DNA of 64,000 nucleotides. Origin: Microbacterium sp. BH-3-3-3. GTDB lineage: Bacteria > Actinomycetota > Actinomycetes > Actinomycetales > Microbacteriaceae. Of the stretch, positions 7,508 to 15,840 are shown in pieces (the stretch's first letter is position 1; every line of letters begins with the position of its first letter). The stretch is from positions 2,232,001-2,296,000 of the forward strand of contig NZ_CP017674.1 in the NCBI RefSeq assembly GCF_001792815.1. The letters run 5' to 3'. Under the pieces are notes generated by a model. The model was given only the letters and a program-made list of their open reading frames with translations. It was not told the DNA's origin and searched no databases. A program made the translations under genes and the position numbers.

Positions 7508-8781
7508 CGCTGCACCCCCGTGTGGTCTGTCTGGTCCGTGTGGTCGAGGTCGGCGGTGGGCACGATGTCGATCACGCCGGTCGAGGCGACGGAGTACGAG
7601 CGGCGGGGTGAGTCGTCGCTCGAGGACGCCCCGTCGGACGCGGTGACGCGCGCGGATCGCGGCGGGGCCATGACGGCGACCATCGCGGTCGAGGGGCGGG
7701 GATCGTCGTCGTCGAACTCGTCGGGTCGGGGGGAGACCTCGTCGGCTGTGGCAGTCGTCGCCGTCGCGGCCGCCGCCGGTGCGAGCACGGGCTCGGGCGC
7801 CGGCGTGGACGCGGGGGCGGGGGTCTCGGCATCCGGAGTCGGAGCAGGAGCCGCCGCAGCGCCGCCCGCCGCAGCGCTCGCGTGCACGCGCACGCCGCTG
7901 ACGAGCTCGAGGAAGATGTCTTCGAGGCTGGCGCCCTTGCTCTGCAGGTTCGACAGGGCGATACCGGCGCCCGCGGCGAGGGCGCCGATCTCGACCGGCT
8001 CGTGGTGGCGGATCGTGTAGCCGTTGCGCAGCAGCTGGTAGTCGATGCCGCGCTCGTCGAGCACGCTCGACAGGGCGGTGCGGTCGGGGGAGTCGACGAC
8101 CGTGGCGTACTCCTCGGGGTCGGCGAGGTCTTCGACCCCGCCCTGGAACACCAGGCGACCGCGCGAGATGATCAGCAGCGCGTCGACGGTCTGCTGCACC
8201 TCGGCGAGCAGGTGCGACGAGATGAGCACCGTGCGTCCCTCTTCGGCGAGGTGACGCAGCAGCGAACGCATCCACCGGATGCCCTCGGGGTCGAGGCCGT
8301 TCGACGGCTCGTCGAGTACGAGCACGCCGGGGTCGCCGAGCAGCGCGGTGGCCAGGCCCAGGCGCTGGCGCATGCCGAGCGAGAAGCCGCCCACGCGGCG
8401 TCCGGCGACGTCGGCGAGACCGACCAGGCCCAGTACCTCGTCGACGCGCGAGACGGGCAGCGACGCCGCGCGCGCATAGACCTTGAGGTGGTTGGCGGCC
8501 GAGCGGCCGGGGTGGAAGCTCGACGCCTCGAGGGCGGCGCCGACGCTCTGCAGCGGAGAGGCGAGGTCGGCGTAGCGCTTGCCGCCGATGGTGGCCGTGC
8601 CCGCGGTGGGCTGCACGAGGCCCAGCAGCATGCGCAGCGACGTGGTCTTGCCGGCGCCGTTCGGGCCCAGGAAGCCGGTGACCTGGCCGGGCTCGATGCG
8701 GGCGTCGAGACCGTCGACCGCCGAGACGGCTCCGAAGCGTTTGGTGAGCCCGTTGAGCTCGAGCACCTGTCCGTCGGGCAT
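7504..8781 (-). CDS. ABC exporter ATP-binding protein with long C-terminal tail
   Basis: 425-residue ATPase. Walker A GPNGAGKTT (about 39-47), signature FSLGMRQRLGLA, Walker B VLVLDEPSNGLD and the switch histidine in ISSHLL lie in the first 230 residues. A DrrA-like accessory region follows to about 295 (SLEDIFLEL). The last about 130 residues are low complexity: alanine/proline repeats (PAPASTPAPEP), then an acidic and Ser-rich stretch, ending DHTDQTDHTGVQR. Typical members stop near 300 residues, so the tail is extra and probably disordered. Pairs with the downstream permease. A minus-strand TAGGCG hexamer and a GAGAGG ribosome site precede the ATG. Confidence 0.9.
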   Translation of the reverse strand: MPDGQVLELNGLTKRFGAVSAVDGLDARIEPGQVTGFLGPNGAGKTTSLRMLLGLVQPTAGTATIGGKRYADLASPLQSVGAALEASSFHPGRSAANHLKVYARAASLPVSRVDEVLGLVGLADVAGRRVGGFSLGMRQRLGLATALLGDPGVLVLDEPSNGLDPEGIRWMRSLLRHLAEEGRTVLISSHLLAEVQQTVDALLIISRGRLVFQGGVEDLADPEEYATVVDSPDRTALSSVLDERGIDYQLLRNGYTIRHHEPVEIGALAAGAGIALSNLQSKGASLEDIFLELVSGVRVHASAAAGGAAAAPAPTPDAETPAPASTPAPEPVLAPAAAATATTATADEVSPRPDEFDDDDPRPSTAMVAVMAPPRSARVTASDGASSSDDSPRRSYSVASTGVIDIVPTADLDHTDQTDHTGVQR

Positions 8782-8856
8782 CGGGCACCTCTCGTTCGAT
8801 GGGCGTTCCGCCTATCTTCCCCGATCCGAGGCCGAAAACCCATCTCGGGGCGTGTG

Positions 8857-8862
8857 TAACGT
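8857..8862 (+). promoter_or_regulatory. Leaderless -10 element of the HIBYL-CoA hydrolase gene
   Basis: TAACGT is followed by GGCACC and the GTG start at 8869. It supports a GTG start and a leaderless message. Confidence 0.6.
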
Positions 8863-8868
8863 GGCACC

Positions 8869-9933
8869 GTGCACGCTCAGCGAACCGATGACGACAGCGT
8901 CCTCGTGCGGTCGAGGCGCGGCCTCGGTCGTCTGACGCTGAATCGTCCGCGCGCGATCAACGCGCTCGACCTCGACATGATCCGCGCGTTGACCCTCACC
9001 CTCGACCGGTGGCAGCGCGACACCGACGTCGACGTCGTGCTGCTCGACGGGGCCGGCGAGCGCGGGTTCTGCGCCGGCGGCGACGTGCGCGCTCTGCACG
9101 AGATGGTCGTCGGCGGCCGCGGCGACGAGGTGCACGCGTTCTTCCGCGAGGAGTACGCGCTCGACCACCTCATCGCCACCTCGGCCAAGCCCGTCGTCGC
9201 GATCGCCGACGGCGTGTGCATGGGCGGCGGGATCGGCCTCGCCGGCCACGCGGCCATCCGCGTCGTCACCGACCGTTCGCGGCTCGCCATGCCCGAGACG
9301 CGCATCGGCTTCACCCCCGACGTGGGCGGCTCCTGGCTGCTGGCTTGCGCGCCCGGTCGCCTGGGCGAGTACCTCGGGCTGACCGGGGGGTCGATGGATG
9401 CCGCCGACGCGATCTACGCCGGCTTCGCCGACCACATGGTGCCCGCCGCCCACCTCGAGGCCCTGTACGAAGCCCTCGAGAACCGCGCCGACCCGTCGAG
9501 CCCGACCGAGCTCGTGCTGTTGTTCGACGAGAGCCCCGAGCCGTCGAGGCTGATCGCGGCGAGGGAATGGATCGACGACGCGTTCGCGGCCGACGACGTT
9601 CCCGCCATCGTGGACCGTCTGCGTGCGCGGCCCGAGCCCGAGGCCCGCGAGACGGCCGAGCTGCTGGCCGCATCGGCGCCGACCGCGCTCGCCGTGACGC
9701 TCGAGGCGGTGCGTCGGGCGCGTGCCCTGCCGTCGCTGCGCGCGGCCCTCGCCCAGGAATACGGCCTCGTGATGTGGTTCGCCCAGACGCAGCCCGACCT
9801 GGTGGAGGGCATCCGCGCGCAGGTCGTCGACAAGGACCGCTCGCCGTCGTGGTCGCCGGCCCGCCTCGACGATCTCCCCGCCGACCGCGTGGCCGAGGCC
9901 TTCGCGTACGAGCCGAACCCGGCGCTGTGGTGA
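8869..9933 (+). CDS. 3-hydroxyisobutyryl-CoA hydrolase
   Basis: 354-residue crotonase-fold enzyme of valine catabolism that releases 3-hydroxyisobutyrate from its CoA thioester. The length and C-terminal extension match the HIBYL-CoA hydrolase family rather than enoyl-CoA hydratases (about 260). Motifs seen are RPRAINALDLDMI, the oxyanion-hole stretch RGFCAGGDVRALHE (about 65-78), GVCMGGGIGLAGHAAIRVVT and MPETRIGFTPDVGGSWLLA with the catalytic-region Glu and Asp. Its GTG start follows a leaderless promoter. It stands alone between divergent ABC genes and the LssY_C gene, with no other valine pathway gene nearby. Confidence 0.9.
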   Translation: MHAQRTDDDSVLVRSRRGLGRLTLNRPRAINALDLDMIRALTLTLDRWQRDTDVDVVLLDGAGERGFCAGGDVRALHEMVVGGRGDEVHAFFREEYALDHLIATSAKPVVAIADGVCMGGGIGLAGHAAIRVVTDRSRLAMPETRIGFTPDVGGSWLLACAPGRLGEYLGLTGGSMDAADAIYAGFADHMVPAAHLEALYEALENRADPSSPTELVLLFDESPEPSRLIAAREWIDDAFAADDVPAIVDRLRARPEPEARETAELLAASAPTALAVTLEAVRRARALPSLRAALAQEYGLVMWFAQTQPDLVEGIRAQVVDKDRSPSWSPARLDDLPADRVAEAFAYEPNPALW

Positions 9934-9953
9934 CCCGGCCATGATCTCTCTTT

Positions 9954-10009
9954 TTCCCGTGATCGCCGTGCCCTCGGCCGTGACGTCTTCTGTTCCCGTG
10001 ATCGCCGTG
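9954..10009 (+). repeat. 39-bp spaced direct repeat
   Basis: The word TTCCCGTGATCGCCGTG occurs at 9954-9970 and again at 9993-10009, in the gap between two plus-strand genes. No hairpin or ORF is evident. Confidence 0.6.
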
Positions 10010-10053
10010 TCCCCGGCCTCCGGCGCGGGGAGCGACCCGCGGGCGGCGACGAG

Positions 10054-10905
10054 ATGACCGCGCCGCGACGACGCTGGTCGTTCGGACACGCCCTCGACGG
10101 GTTCTTCTTCGTCTTCGCCGGTCTCGCCGCGATCTGGCTGGCCTACCTGAGCTTCACGCAGTCGTTCCGGCTCGGGTGGGGCGGGGTGCTCATGGCGATC
10201 GCGTTCTGGGGCCTGCTGGCTTACCTGGTGCTGCCGCGACTGCACCGGATCCTCACCGCGATCTACGTGCCCGACTACTTCATGGGCCGCACCCGCACCT
10301 CCGACGGTCTGCTCGGCGACCCCGTCAACCTCGCGTTCCAGGGCGACCGGGCGCGCATCGAAGCGGTCATGGCCGAGGCCGGCTGGATCGCCGCCGACCC
10401 GGTGAGCCTGGGATCGTCGTGGCGCATCATCGCCTCGACGCTGCGGCGCCGCAGCTATCCGCGAGCCCCCGTCAGCCCGCTCTTCCTCTTCGGACGCATG
10501 CAGGACCTGGCCTACCAGCAGGAGGTCGCGGGCTCTCCCGCCCAACGCCACCACGTGCGCCTGTGGAGGTGCCCCGAGGGATGGCTGCTGCCGGGAGGGC
10601 GCCGGGTCGATTGGCTCGCCGCCGGCACGTTCGACCGGGCCGTGGGCCTGTCGCTGTTCACGCTGCAGGTGACCCACCGCATCGACGCCGACACCGACAT
10701 CGAGCGCGACCACATCGTCGCCAGCGTCACCGCCGTGCCCGCGGTGGCCGTCGACGTCATCCGCGATTTCGCGACCGGGTACCACTCGCGCAACGGCGGC
10801 GGCGACAGCATCACCACCGACGGCGACCTGCCGATCATCGACGTGCGCGCCGTGCAGATCCCGGATGCCGCGACCCCCGCCGCGCCGACGGAGGTGCGAC
10901 CGTGA
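10054..10905 (+). CDS. LssY C-terminal domain membrane protein
   Basis: 283-residue protein with two N-terminal membrane segments (about 10-32 and 38-58) and a soluble LssY_C-type domain. Recognisable pieces are GDPVNLAFQGDRARIEAVMAEAGW, ASTLRRRSYPRAPVSPLFLFGR and HHVRLWRCPEG, followed by DRAVGLSLFTLQVTHRIDADTD. In LssY and related proteins this domain follows PAP2-like phosphatase modules; here it stands without one. Function is not established. Its stop overlaps the GTG of the next membrane protein gene (GTGA), suggesting a pair. The last 20 residues are Ala/Pro rich. Confidence 0.85.
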   Translation: MTAPRRRWSFGHALDGFFFVFAGLAAIWLAYLSFTQSFRLGWGGVLMAIAFWGLLAYLVLPRLHRILTAIYVPDYFMGRTRTSDGLLGDPVNLAFQGDRARIEAVMAEAGWIAADPVSLGSSWRIIASTLRRRSYPRAPVSPLFLFGRMQDLAYQQEVAGSPAQRHHVRLWRCPEGWLLPGGRRVDWLAAGTFDRAVGLSLFTLQVTHRIDADTDIERDHIVASVTAVPAVAVDVIRDFATGYHSRNGGGDSITTDGDLPIIDVRAVQIPDAATPAAPTEVRP

Positions 10906-11429
10906 TCACCCGGCATCCCCGCAAGCGCGCGGCCTTCGAACCCCTCGCCGCCCCCGTCCCCGTCGACCCGGCCATGCGTCGCCCGGTCGCGACGGTCGCC
11001 GGCGCGGTGCTGGTGCTGCTGCGGGCGGTGGCCGGGGTGCTCTGGGGAGCGACCGTCGTGTTCGGGCTCCCGTCGTGGATGCGGGCGGTGGCGGGGGCGG
11101 CGAACGGCTCGGCCATCGAGCCCGACACCCTGACCCTGTCCGACCTCGACGTCGGTTTCGGTCTGTTCGCCGGTGTGCTCGCGACGATCTTCGTGGTGCA
11201 GGTGGTGTTCGGCATCCTGCTGCTGTGGGGGAGCAACCTCGCCCGCGTGGCCGTGATGCTCATCTCGGTGGTATCGATCTCGGCGGCGTTCACCGGGTGG
11301 TGGCAGCTGGGGGAGGAGATCACGGTGCGCACGACGCTGGCGACCCTGAGCCTCGACGTGCTCGTGCTGCTGGCCCTGTCGAGCCGCGATGCGGCGGCGT
11401 ACGCGCGGCGGAAGGATCGCCGGCGCTGA
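10902..11429 (+). CDS. Four-helix membrane protein, partner of LssY_C protein
   Basis: 175-residue integral membrane protein with about four hydrophobic segments (near 32-60, 82-106, 112-132 and 142-160) and basic ends (RKRAAF at the start, RRKDRRR at the stop). No family motif is recognised. The GTG at 10902 overlaps the stop of the LssY_C gene, so the two are almost certainly co-translated. Confidence 0.8.
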   Translation: MITRHPRKRAAFEPLAAPVPVDPAMRRPVATVAGAVLVLLRAVAGVLWGATVVFGLPSWMRAVAGAANGSAIEPDTLTLSDLDVGFGLFAGVLATIFVVQVVFGILLLWGSNLARVAVMLISVVSISAAFTGWWQLGEEITVRTTLATLSLDVLVLLALSSRDAAAYARRKDRRR

Positions 11430-11516
11430 GCGACCGGGTGGCGCTCGCGACCCCGGGGGATCTCGGCGGGTTAGCCTGAGAGGTGCCGCTCGCCCGCGGC
11501 GGAACGGAAGACGGAC

Positions 11517-12443
11517 GTGTTCGACAGCCCCATGTCGTCCTCGGCATACGAGGTGCTCCGCGTGGCGCCCGACGTCGACGACGAAGGCCTGCGTCGCGCG
11601 TACCGCGTGCGCCTGCGCGAGACGCACCCCGACACGGGGGGCGACGCGGCCCTGTTCGTGCAGGTGCAGCGCGCGTGGGAGCTCATCGGCACGCCCGAGG
11701 CCCGCAGCGCCTACGACCGCGGTCGCGGGACGGTCCCCGGGGAGTGGGGCGGCGGGGTCTCGGCATCCGGTCCCTCCCGCCCCGCCGACACGCGCCCGCG
11801 CGCCCGATCGCACGGCCAGCCCGGCGGGTGGCGGCGCGAGAGGTACCTCGACCTCATCCGCGAGTGGGTGGGCCGCGGCGTCGACATCGCCGACCCGTAC
11901 GACCCGGCGCTCGTGCGCTCGGCGCCGCCCGAGATCCGCCACATCCTCGCCGACGCGCTCGCCGAGGAAGAGACCGCGCGTCTCGTCTCGGAGCTCGGCA
12001 TGGGCTACACGGTGTGGCACGACGTGTTCGCCGATCGTGACGGGCGCGATCCCGAGCAGAAGCTCGACCATCTCGTGCTCGGTCCGAGCGGCCTGTACGC
12101 CCTGCTGAGCGAGGACTTCGGCGGCCCCGTCGGGGTGCGCCGCGGCGAGATCTCGGGAGCCCACGTCATCGGGTCGCCCGTCACCGAGCTCGTGTCGCGT
12201 GCCCGCGTGATCGCGCGGGCCGCCGGTGTGCGCTTCAGCGGCGCGATGGTCGTGCTGCCCGACGACGCCGTGCTCGACGCCATCACCGAGCTCGGAAAGG
12301 TGCGCGGAACCCCCGTCGCGCTGGTGACGCGCAGTGCCCTGACCACCCTGCTGCGGCGCGGCATCACCGGGGCGCGCGAGGTCGGCGGCACGGAGCTGTT
12401 CGACATCCGCACGCGGTTGCAGCAGCGCGTGCGTCACGTCTGA
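11517..12443 (+). CDS. J-domain protein with NERD-like C-terminal domain
   Basis: 308 residues. An N-terminal J domain (about 9-70) carries the invariant HPD (ETHPDTGGD) that stimulates DnaK ATPase. A Pro/Arg-rich linker follows. From about 165 the sequence DRDGRDPEQKLDHLVLGPSGLYAL resembles the core of NERD (nuclease-related) domains, but the usual ExK catalytic pair after that strand reads SEDFGG, so nuclease activity is unlikely. The GTG at 11517 is chosen because it gives MFDSPMSSSAYEVL just before the J domain. ATG at 11532 is the alternative. A TAGCCT hexamer at about 11472 suggests a short leader. No DnaK or GrpE gene lies nearby. Confidence 0.75.
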   Translation: MFDSPMSSSAYEVLRVAPDVDDEGLRRAYRVRLRETHPDTGGDAALFVQVQRAWELIGTPEARSAYDRGRGTVPGEWGGGVSASGPSRPADTRPRARSHGQPGGWRRERYLDLIREWVGRGVDIADPYDPALVRSAPPEIRHILADALAEEETARLVSELGMGYTVWHDVFADRDGRDPEQKLDHLVLGPSGLYALLSEDFGGPVGVRRGEISGAHVIGSPVTELVSRARVIARAAGVRFSGAMVVLPDDAVLDAITELGKVRGTPVALVTRSALTTLLRRGITGAREVGGTELFDIRTRLQQRVRHV

Positions 12444-12537
12444 GGGGCGTCTCCGGAGGGGCTCCCGGGGCTGTCCCGCCGCTTCGCCGATCGCGGCGTT
12501 CTCGCCCGGCCCGCGAGACACCCCGCGCGCACGTGCC

Positions 12538-12543
12538 TAGGGT
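12538..12543 (+). promoter_or_regulatory. Leaderless -10 element of the DUF5302 gene
   Basis: TAGGGT, then GGAGGC, then the ATG at 12550. GGAGG could alternatively act as a ribosome site at abnormally short spacing, but the hexamer geometry favours a leaderless transcript. Confidence 0.55.
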
Positions 12544-12549
12544 GGAGGC

Positions 12550-12735
12550 ATGAGTACCGACGAGACCTCGGATGCCTCGGCATCCGACGACATGAAGCGC
12601 AAGTTCAAAGAAGCGCTCGAGAAGAAGAACGGCCAGCACCGTTCCGGTCAGGCGCACCTCGACGGAAACTCCGCCGTGCAGGGAACGCACGGAGCCGTCA
12701 CCAAGAGGGAGTTCCGCCGCAAGAGCGGGGGATGA
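12550..12735 (+). CDS. DUF5302 family small protein
   Basis: 61-residue, highly charged, probably unstructured protein. It has an acidic Ser/Asp N-terminus, a helix-like DDMKRKFKEALEKKNG, and a basic C-terminus TKREFRRKSGG. This layout (short DLKxKFxEALExK helix, HG-containing middle, FRRKSG end) matches the actinobacterial DUF5302 family, whose function is unknown. The final RRKSG resembles the tail of ribosome-associated small proteins, but that is only a resemblance. Convergent with thiD/tenA across a strong palindrome. Confidence 0.85.
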   Translation: MSTDETSDASASDDMKRKFKEALEKKNGQHRSGQAHLDGNSAVQGTHGAVTKREFRRKSGG

Positions 12736-12755
12736 TCCCACCCCGCATCGCGTGC

Positions 12756-12781
12756 GTGTGAGGGGCCCCGGCCCCTCACAC
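12756..12781. terminator. Bidirectional hairpin between DUF5302 and thiD/tenA
   Basis: A perfect 26-bp palindrome (GTGTGAGGGGCC and its complement) separates the convergent genes and contains the tenA-end stop codon. There is no T-run, so it would be a GC-rich stem terminator or an mRNA 3'-end stabiliser for both strands. Confidence 0.6.
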
Positions 12782-14215
12782 GAGCGGGGCCTCGAAGAAC
12801 GCCAGCTCGAGGAGCATCGACCGGTCGTACGCGGTGGCCATCGCCGCACGGGTGCGGGCGGAGGCCTCGCGGGCGGCGGCATCCACGATGAGCGACGCCT
12901 CGGCCGATGACGTCTCGAACGCCTCGTCGCCGTACGACGTGAGCCAGTCCGCGTAAGGATGCCCGGACGTGAACGTGCCGCGCCAACGGACGCCGATGTC
13001 GGTGTACAGCACGAAGCACGGCAGGATCGCGGCCACCAGCACCGCGTAGGACCCGGCGGTGGATGCCGCGTGCAGATGGTCCGTGTACGCCGAGGTCGCG
13101 GGAGCGGGAGCGAGACCCGCGGGGTCGACGTGCGACTGGTGCAGCGCCGCCTCCTCGACCAGGCACGACACCGACGCCGTGGCCCAGAAGCGTTGCTCAT
13201 CGACCGTGGGGGCGAGGGCCGCGGCGCGCGCGAGCACCCGCGCGTACTCGCGCAGGTACAGCAGGTCTTGGCCGAGATACCACTCGAAGGCGCCGCGGTC
13301 GAGGTCTCCGGATGCCAAGCCCTGAACGAACGCGCACGCGTCGACGTCGGCGCGGGTCGAGGCCGTGGCCTCCCACCGCTCGTCGCTCCACGAGCGACCG
13401 AGGTCGAGGTGCGGGCGGAGCTCGTGCAGGTGGTCGATGGGGCCGTTCCCCACGCCGACGTGGAGCGCCTCGGCGTGCTCGAGCGCGCCGGTGAGCCACC
13501 GCTTCGCCCGCGTCAGGGCCTCGGGCCAGCTCAGCCCGTGAGCGGCCAGGGTGGCCATCGCCGACGACAGGGAGCATCCCGTGCCGTGGGTGTGGCGGGT
13601 GGCGACGCGGTGGCCGGGCACGACGTGCACGCCGGTGGCGTCGACGATGGCATCCGGGCTCTCCGCACCGCCGAGGTGCCCACCCTTCAGCAGCACGGCG
13701 GTGTCGGCGCGGGCCGCGAGCGTCTGCGCCTGGACGACGGCGGCCTCCCACGTCGTCGCGACGGGCTCGTCGACCAGCACCGCGAGCTCGGGGAGGTTCG
13801 GGGTGACGAGGTCGGCGCGTCGGCACAGGGCGCGGACGGCCGCTTCGGCATCGGTGTCGAGCAGGCGGTCGCCGCTGGTGGCGATCATGACGGGGTCGAG
13901 CACGACGACGGGCGGACGCGCGTCGGCGAGCCACGCGTCGACCGTCGCGACCACCTCGGCCGAGCCGAGCATGCCGATCTTGACCGCGTCGATCTCGACG
14001 TCGTCGCTCACGGCGCGGAGCTGTGCGTCGAGGAACGCCGTCGGAGGCACGTGCACGTCGCGGACGCCCGAGGTGTTCTGCGCGACGAGCGCCGTCACCG
14101 CCGCCATGCCGTAGCCGCCGAACGCGGCGATCGATTTGAGATCGGCCTGAATGCCGGCGCCGCCCGTCGGGTCGGTGCCGGCGATGCTCAGCACGCGCGG
14201 GCTCGATCCGCTCAT
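12776..14215 (-). CDS. thiD: ThiD-TenA fusion: HMP-P kinase with thiaminase II domain
   Basis: 479-residue bifunctional thiamine protein. Residues 1-about 262 are ThiD (hydroxymethylpyrimidine/HMP-phosphate kinase): AGTDPTGGAGIQADLK, DPVMIATSGDRLL, TPNLPEL, and the anion-hole loop HGTGCSLSSA. Residues about 270-479 are TenA (aminopyrimidine aminohydrolase, HMP salvage): FVQGLASGDLDRGAFEWYLGQD, a Cys in SVSCLVEEA, and the C-terminal YDRSMLLELAFFEAP with conserved Glu. Fusing kinase to salvage hydrolase lets salvaged HMP be phosphorylated directly. The ATG at 14215 overlaps the thiE stop (ATGA). Last gene of the riboswitch-controlled operon. Confidence 0.93.
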   Translation of the reverse strand: MSGSSPRVLSIAGTDPTGGAGIQADLKSIAAFGGYGMAAVTALVAQNTSGVRDVHVPPTAFLDAQLRAVSDDVEIDAVKIGMLGSAEVVATVDAWLADARPPVVVLDPVMIATSGDRLLDTDAEAAVRALCRRADLVTPNLPELAVLVDEPVATTWEAAVVQAQTLAARADTAVLLKGGHLGGAESPDAIVDATGVHVVPGHRVATRHTHGTGCSLSSAMATLAAHGLSWPEALTRAKRWLTGALEHAEALHVGVGNGPIDHLHELRPHLDLGRSWSDERWEATASTRADVDACAFVQGLASGDLDRGAFEWYLGQDLLYLREYARVLARAAALAPTVDEQRFWATASVSCLVEEAALHQSHVDPAGLAPAPATSAYTDHLHAASTAGSYAVLVAAILPCFVLYTDIGVRWRGTFTSGHPYADWLTSYGDEAFETSSAEASLIVDAAAREASARTRAAMATAYDRSMLLELAFFEAPLV

Positions 14216-14856
14216 CCTTCGGCTCCCCACGCCGCACGCAGTCGTCGCACGACGGCGCCCGGGTCGTCGGCCGCGCACACGGCGGACACCACCGCGACCC
14301 CCGCCGCTCCCGCCGCGCGCAGGGCGGCGACGTCGTCGACGTCGATCCCGCCGATCGCGACGCACGGCGACGCGGTCGAGGCCGCCAGCTCGGCGAACCC
14401 GTCGACCCCCAGCGGTCGCGGATGGTCGGGCTTCGTCGTCGTCGCGCGGATGACGCCGACGCCGAGGTAGTCGACCGTGCCCGCGGGCAACGCCGCCGCG
14501 GCGGTGAGGTGCGCGGGGGTGTGAGCCGTCCATCCGATCAGGGCGTCGACTCCCAGCAGGGCGCGCGCCGAACCGATCGGCACGTCGTCCTGGCCGAGGT
14601 GGATGCCGTCGACCCGGGCGCCGCGGTCGCGGGCGGCCAGCACGACGTCGAGGCGATCGTCGACGACGAACGCGCAGCGACCGGCCACCACATCGGCGAG
14701 GTCGAGGGTGCGGGCGAACAGCTCGCGGCCCGAGGCGACCTTGTCGCGCAGCTGCACGACGGTGACGCCCGCGTCGACGGCCGCGTCGACGATGTCGCGC
14801 AGTCGAGCGAAGGGCACGCGGTGGTCGGTGACGAGGTGGAGCGACAGGTCGCTCAC
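14212..14856 (-). CDS. thiE: Thiamine-phosphate synthase
   Basis: 214-residue TIM-barrel enzyme joining HMP pyrophosphate and thiazole phosphate to thiamine phosphate. Visible motifs are [16 protein letters not shown] (pyrophosphate contacts), [12 protein letters not shown], the loop [17 protein letters not shown] in the usual GPVFPTxTK position, and AIGGI. Both ends overlap neighbours (thiM stop upstream, thiD/tenA ATG downstream), giving strict coupling. The pathway logic is complete: thiM makes thiazole phosphate, thiD makes HMP-PP, and this enzyme joins them. Confidence 0.93.
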   Translation of the reverse strand: MSDLSLHLVTDHRVPFARLRDIVDAAVDAGVTVVQLRDKVASGRELFARTLDLADVVAGRCAFVVDDRLDVVLAARDRGARVDGIHLGQDDVPIGSARALLGVDALIGWTAHTPAHLTAAAALPAGTVDYLGVGVIRATTTKPDHPRPLGVDGFAELAASTASPCVAIGGIDVDDVAALRAAGAAGVAVVSAVCAADDPGAVVRRLRAAWGAEG

Positions 14857-15665
14857 GAGAGTCGCACCCGGCCGTCGAGATCGGCGGGGCGCACGGCGGC
14901 CAGCTCATCGAGGAACGCCACCGCGAACGACCCGGGTCCCCGGCTGTGCGCTGCCGCGCGTTCCGACGCGACGGCCCAGACCGCGCTCGCCGCCACGGCC
15001 GCGTCGAAGGGCGGCACGACGGCGACGAAGGCCGCCATCGCCGCCCCCAGGGCGCAGCCGCCGCCGGTGACCCTGGTCAACAGGATGCTGCCGCCGGGCA
15101 CCGACGCCGTGCGCTCGGCATCCACGATCAGGTCGGTCTCTCCCGAGACGGCGACCGTGCCGCCGGTGCGGAGGGCGAGCGCGCGAGCGGCCTCGAGGGC
15201 GTCGTCGGTCGAGTCGGTCGCATCGACGCCCCGCCCGCCGGCGCCGGATCCCGCGAGGGCGAGGATCTCGGACGCGTTGCCGCGGATGATCGCCGGGCGT
15301 GCGTCGAGCAGCTCGTGCGCGAGCGCCGTGCGCACGGGCAGCGCACCGACCGCGACCGGATCGAGCACCCACGGGGTTCCCGCCCGAACGGCCTCGCGGG
15401 CGGCTTCGCGCTGCTCGGCGGTGGGGGTGCCGAGGTTCACGAGCACTCCGCCCGCGATCCCGGCGAACAGGCCCGCCTCGCCCGGGATGTCGCACATCGC
15501 GGGGGCGGCGCCGAGGGCCAGCAGGGCGTTGGCGGTGAAGCCCGTCACCACCGCATTGGTGATGCACTGCGTGAGCGGGGCGGCTTCGCGCAGCGCCGCG
15601 AGCGCCTCGGCGGGTGCGGGGGCGGTGAGAGGGGCGGACGGAGACGACGACGTGCGAACGACCAT
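14853..15665 (-). CDS. thiM: Hydroxyethylthiazole kinase
   Basis: 270-residue kinase that phosphorylates 4-methyl-5-(2-hydroxyethyl)thiazole for thiamine salvage. Motifs are [24 protein letters not shown] (read in two parts), [25 protein letters not shown] and the catalytic-loop TGGGCALGA. Two in-frame ATGs exist. The one at 15674 directly abuts the ribosome site AAGGG, while the one at 15665 lies 9 nt after it, so 15665 is preferred. First gene of the operon, immediately downstream of a TPP riboswitch whose expression platform includes that ribosome site, so translation should fall when thiamine pyrophosphate is abundant. Confidence 0.93.
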   Translation of the reverse strand: MVVRTSSSPSAPLTAPAPAEALAALREAAPLTQCITNAVVTGFTANALLALGAAPAMCDIPGEAGLFAGIAGGVLVNLGTPTAEQREAAREAVRAGTPWVLDPVAVGALPVRTALAHELLDARPAIIRGNASEILALAGSGAGGRGVDATDSTDDALEAARALALRTGGTVAVSGETDLIVDAERTASVPGGSILLTRVTGGGCALGAAMAAFVAVVPPFDAAVAASAVWAVASERAAAHSRGPGSFAVAFLDELAAVRPADLDGRVRLS

Positions 15666-15677
15666 TCGCGACATCCC

Positions 15678-15747
15678 TTCGCTAGTACGAACTAGATCAG
15701 GTTCGACGGGTGTGTTCTCAGCCCCGAAGGGCACCCCGTGTCACTGC
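15678..15747 (-). ncRNA. TPP riboswitch (THI element) controlling thiM-thiE-thiD/tenA
   Basis: On the minus strand the aptamer hallmarks appear in order: ACGGGGTGCCCTTCGGGGCTGAGA, split as the P2/P3 hairpin GGTGCCCTTCGGGGC and the conserved CTGAGA, then ACACCCG, then the conserved GTCGAACCTGATCTAG. A possible P1-closing or switching segment (TTCGTACTAGCGAA) runs into AAGGG and the thiM start, so control is probably at ribosome access. A minus-strand TAGCGT at 15753-15758 is a plausible -10. Confidence 0.92.
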
Positions 15748-15752
15748 CGGTG

Positions 15753-15758
15753 ACGCTA
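15753..15758 (-). promoter_or_regulatory. -10 element of the thiM operon
   Basis: TAGCGT on the minus strand lies just before the TPP aptamer, so transcription would begin a few bases ahead of its first stem. Confidence 0.45.
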
Positions 15759-15765
15759 GCACAGG

Positions 15766-15840
15766 CGCGACGGTCGGTACCGCGACGGCCACTATCGCGA
15801 CGGCCACTACCGCGACGGTCGGTACCGCGCCGCTCAGTAT
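15766..15840. repeat. 15-bp tandem repeat
   Basis: Five 15-bp units of the type CGCGACGGYCRSTAY start at 15766, 15781, 15796, 15811 and 15826. The last, degenerate one contains the final codons and stop of the SDR gene (15834). The period equals five codons; on the minus strand it would read GTDRR/GSGRR/DSGRR. Confidence 0.65.

Noticed and set aside
6689..8781. ABC-2 exporter considered as immunity of an antibiotic cluster
   Set aside because: No biosynthetic, peptide precursor or resistance gene lies within several kb on either side.
8812..10785. A 657-codon minus-strand frame opposite the HIBYL-CoA hydrolase and LssY_C genes
   Set aside because: No motif, shadow composition, and both opposing genes have clear family matches.
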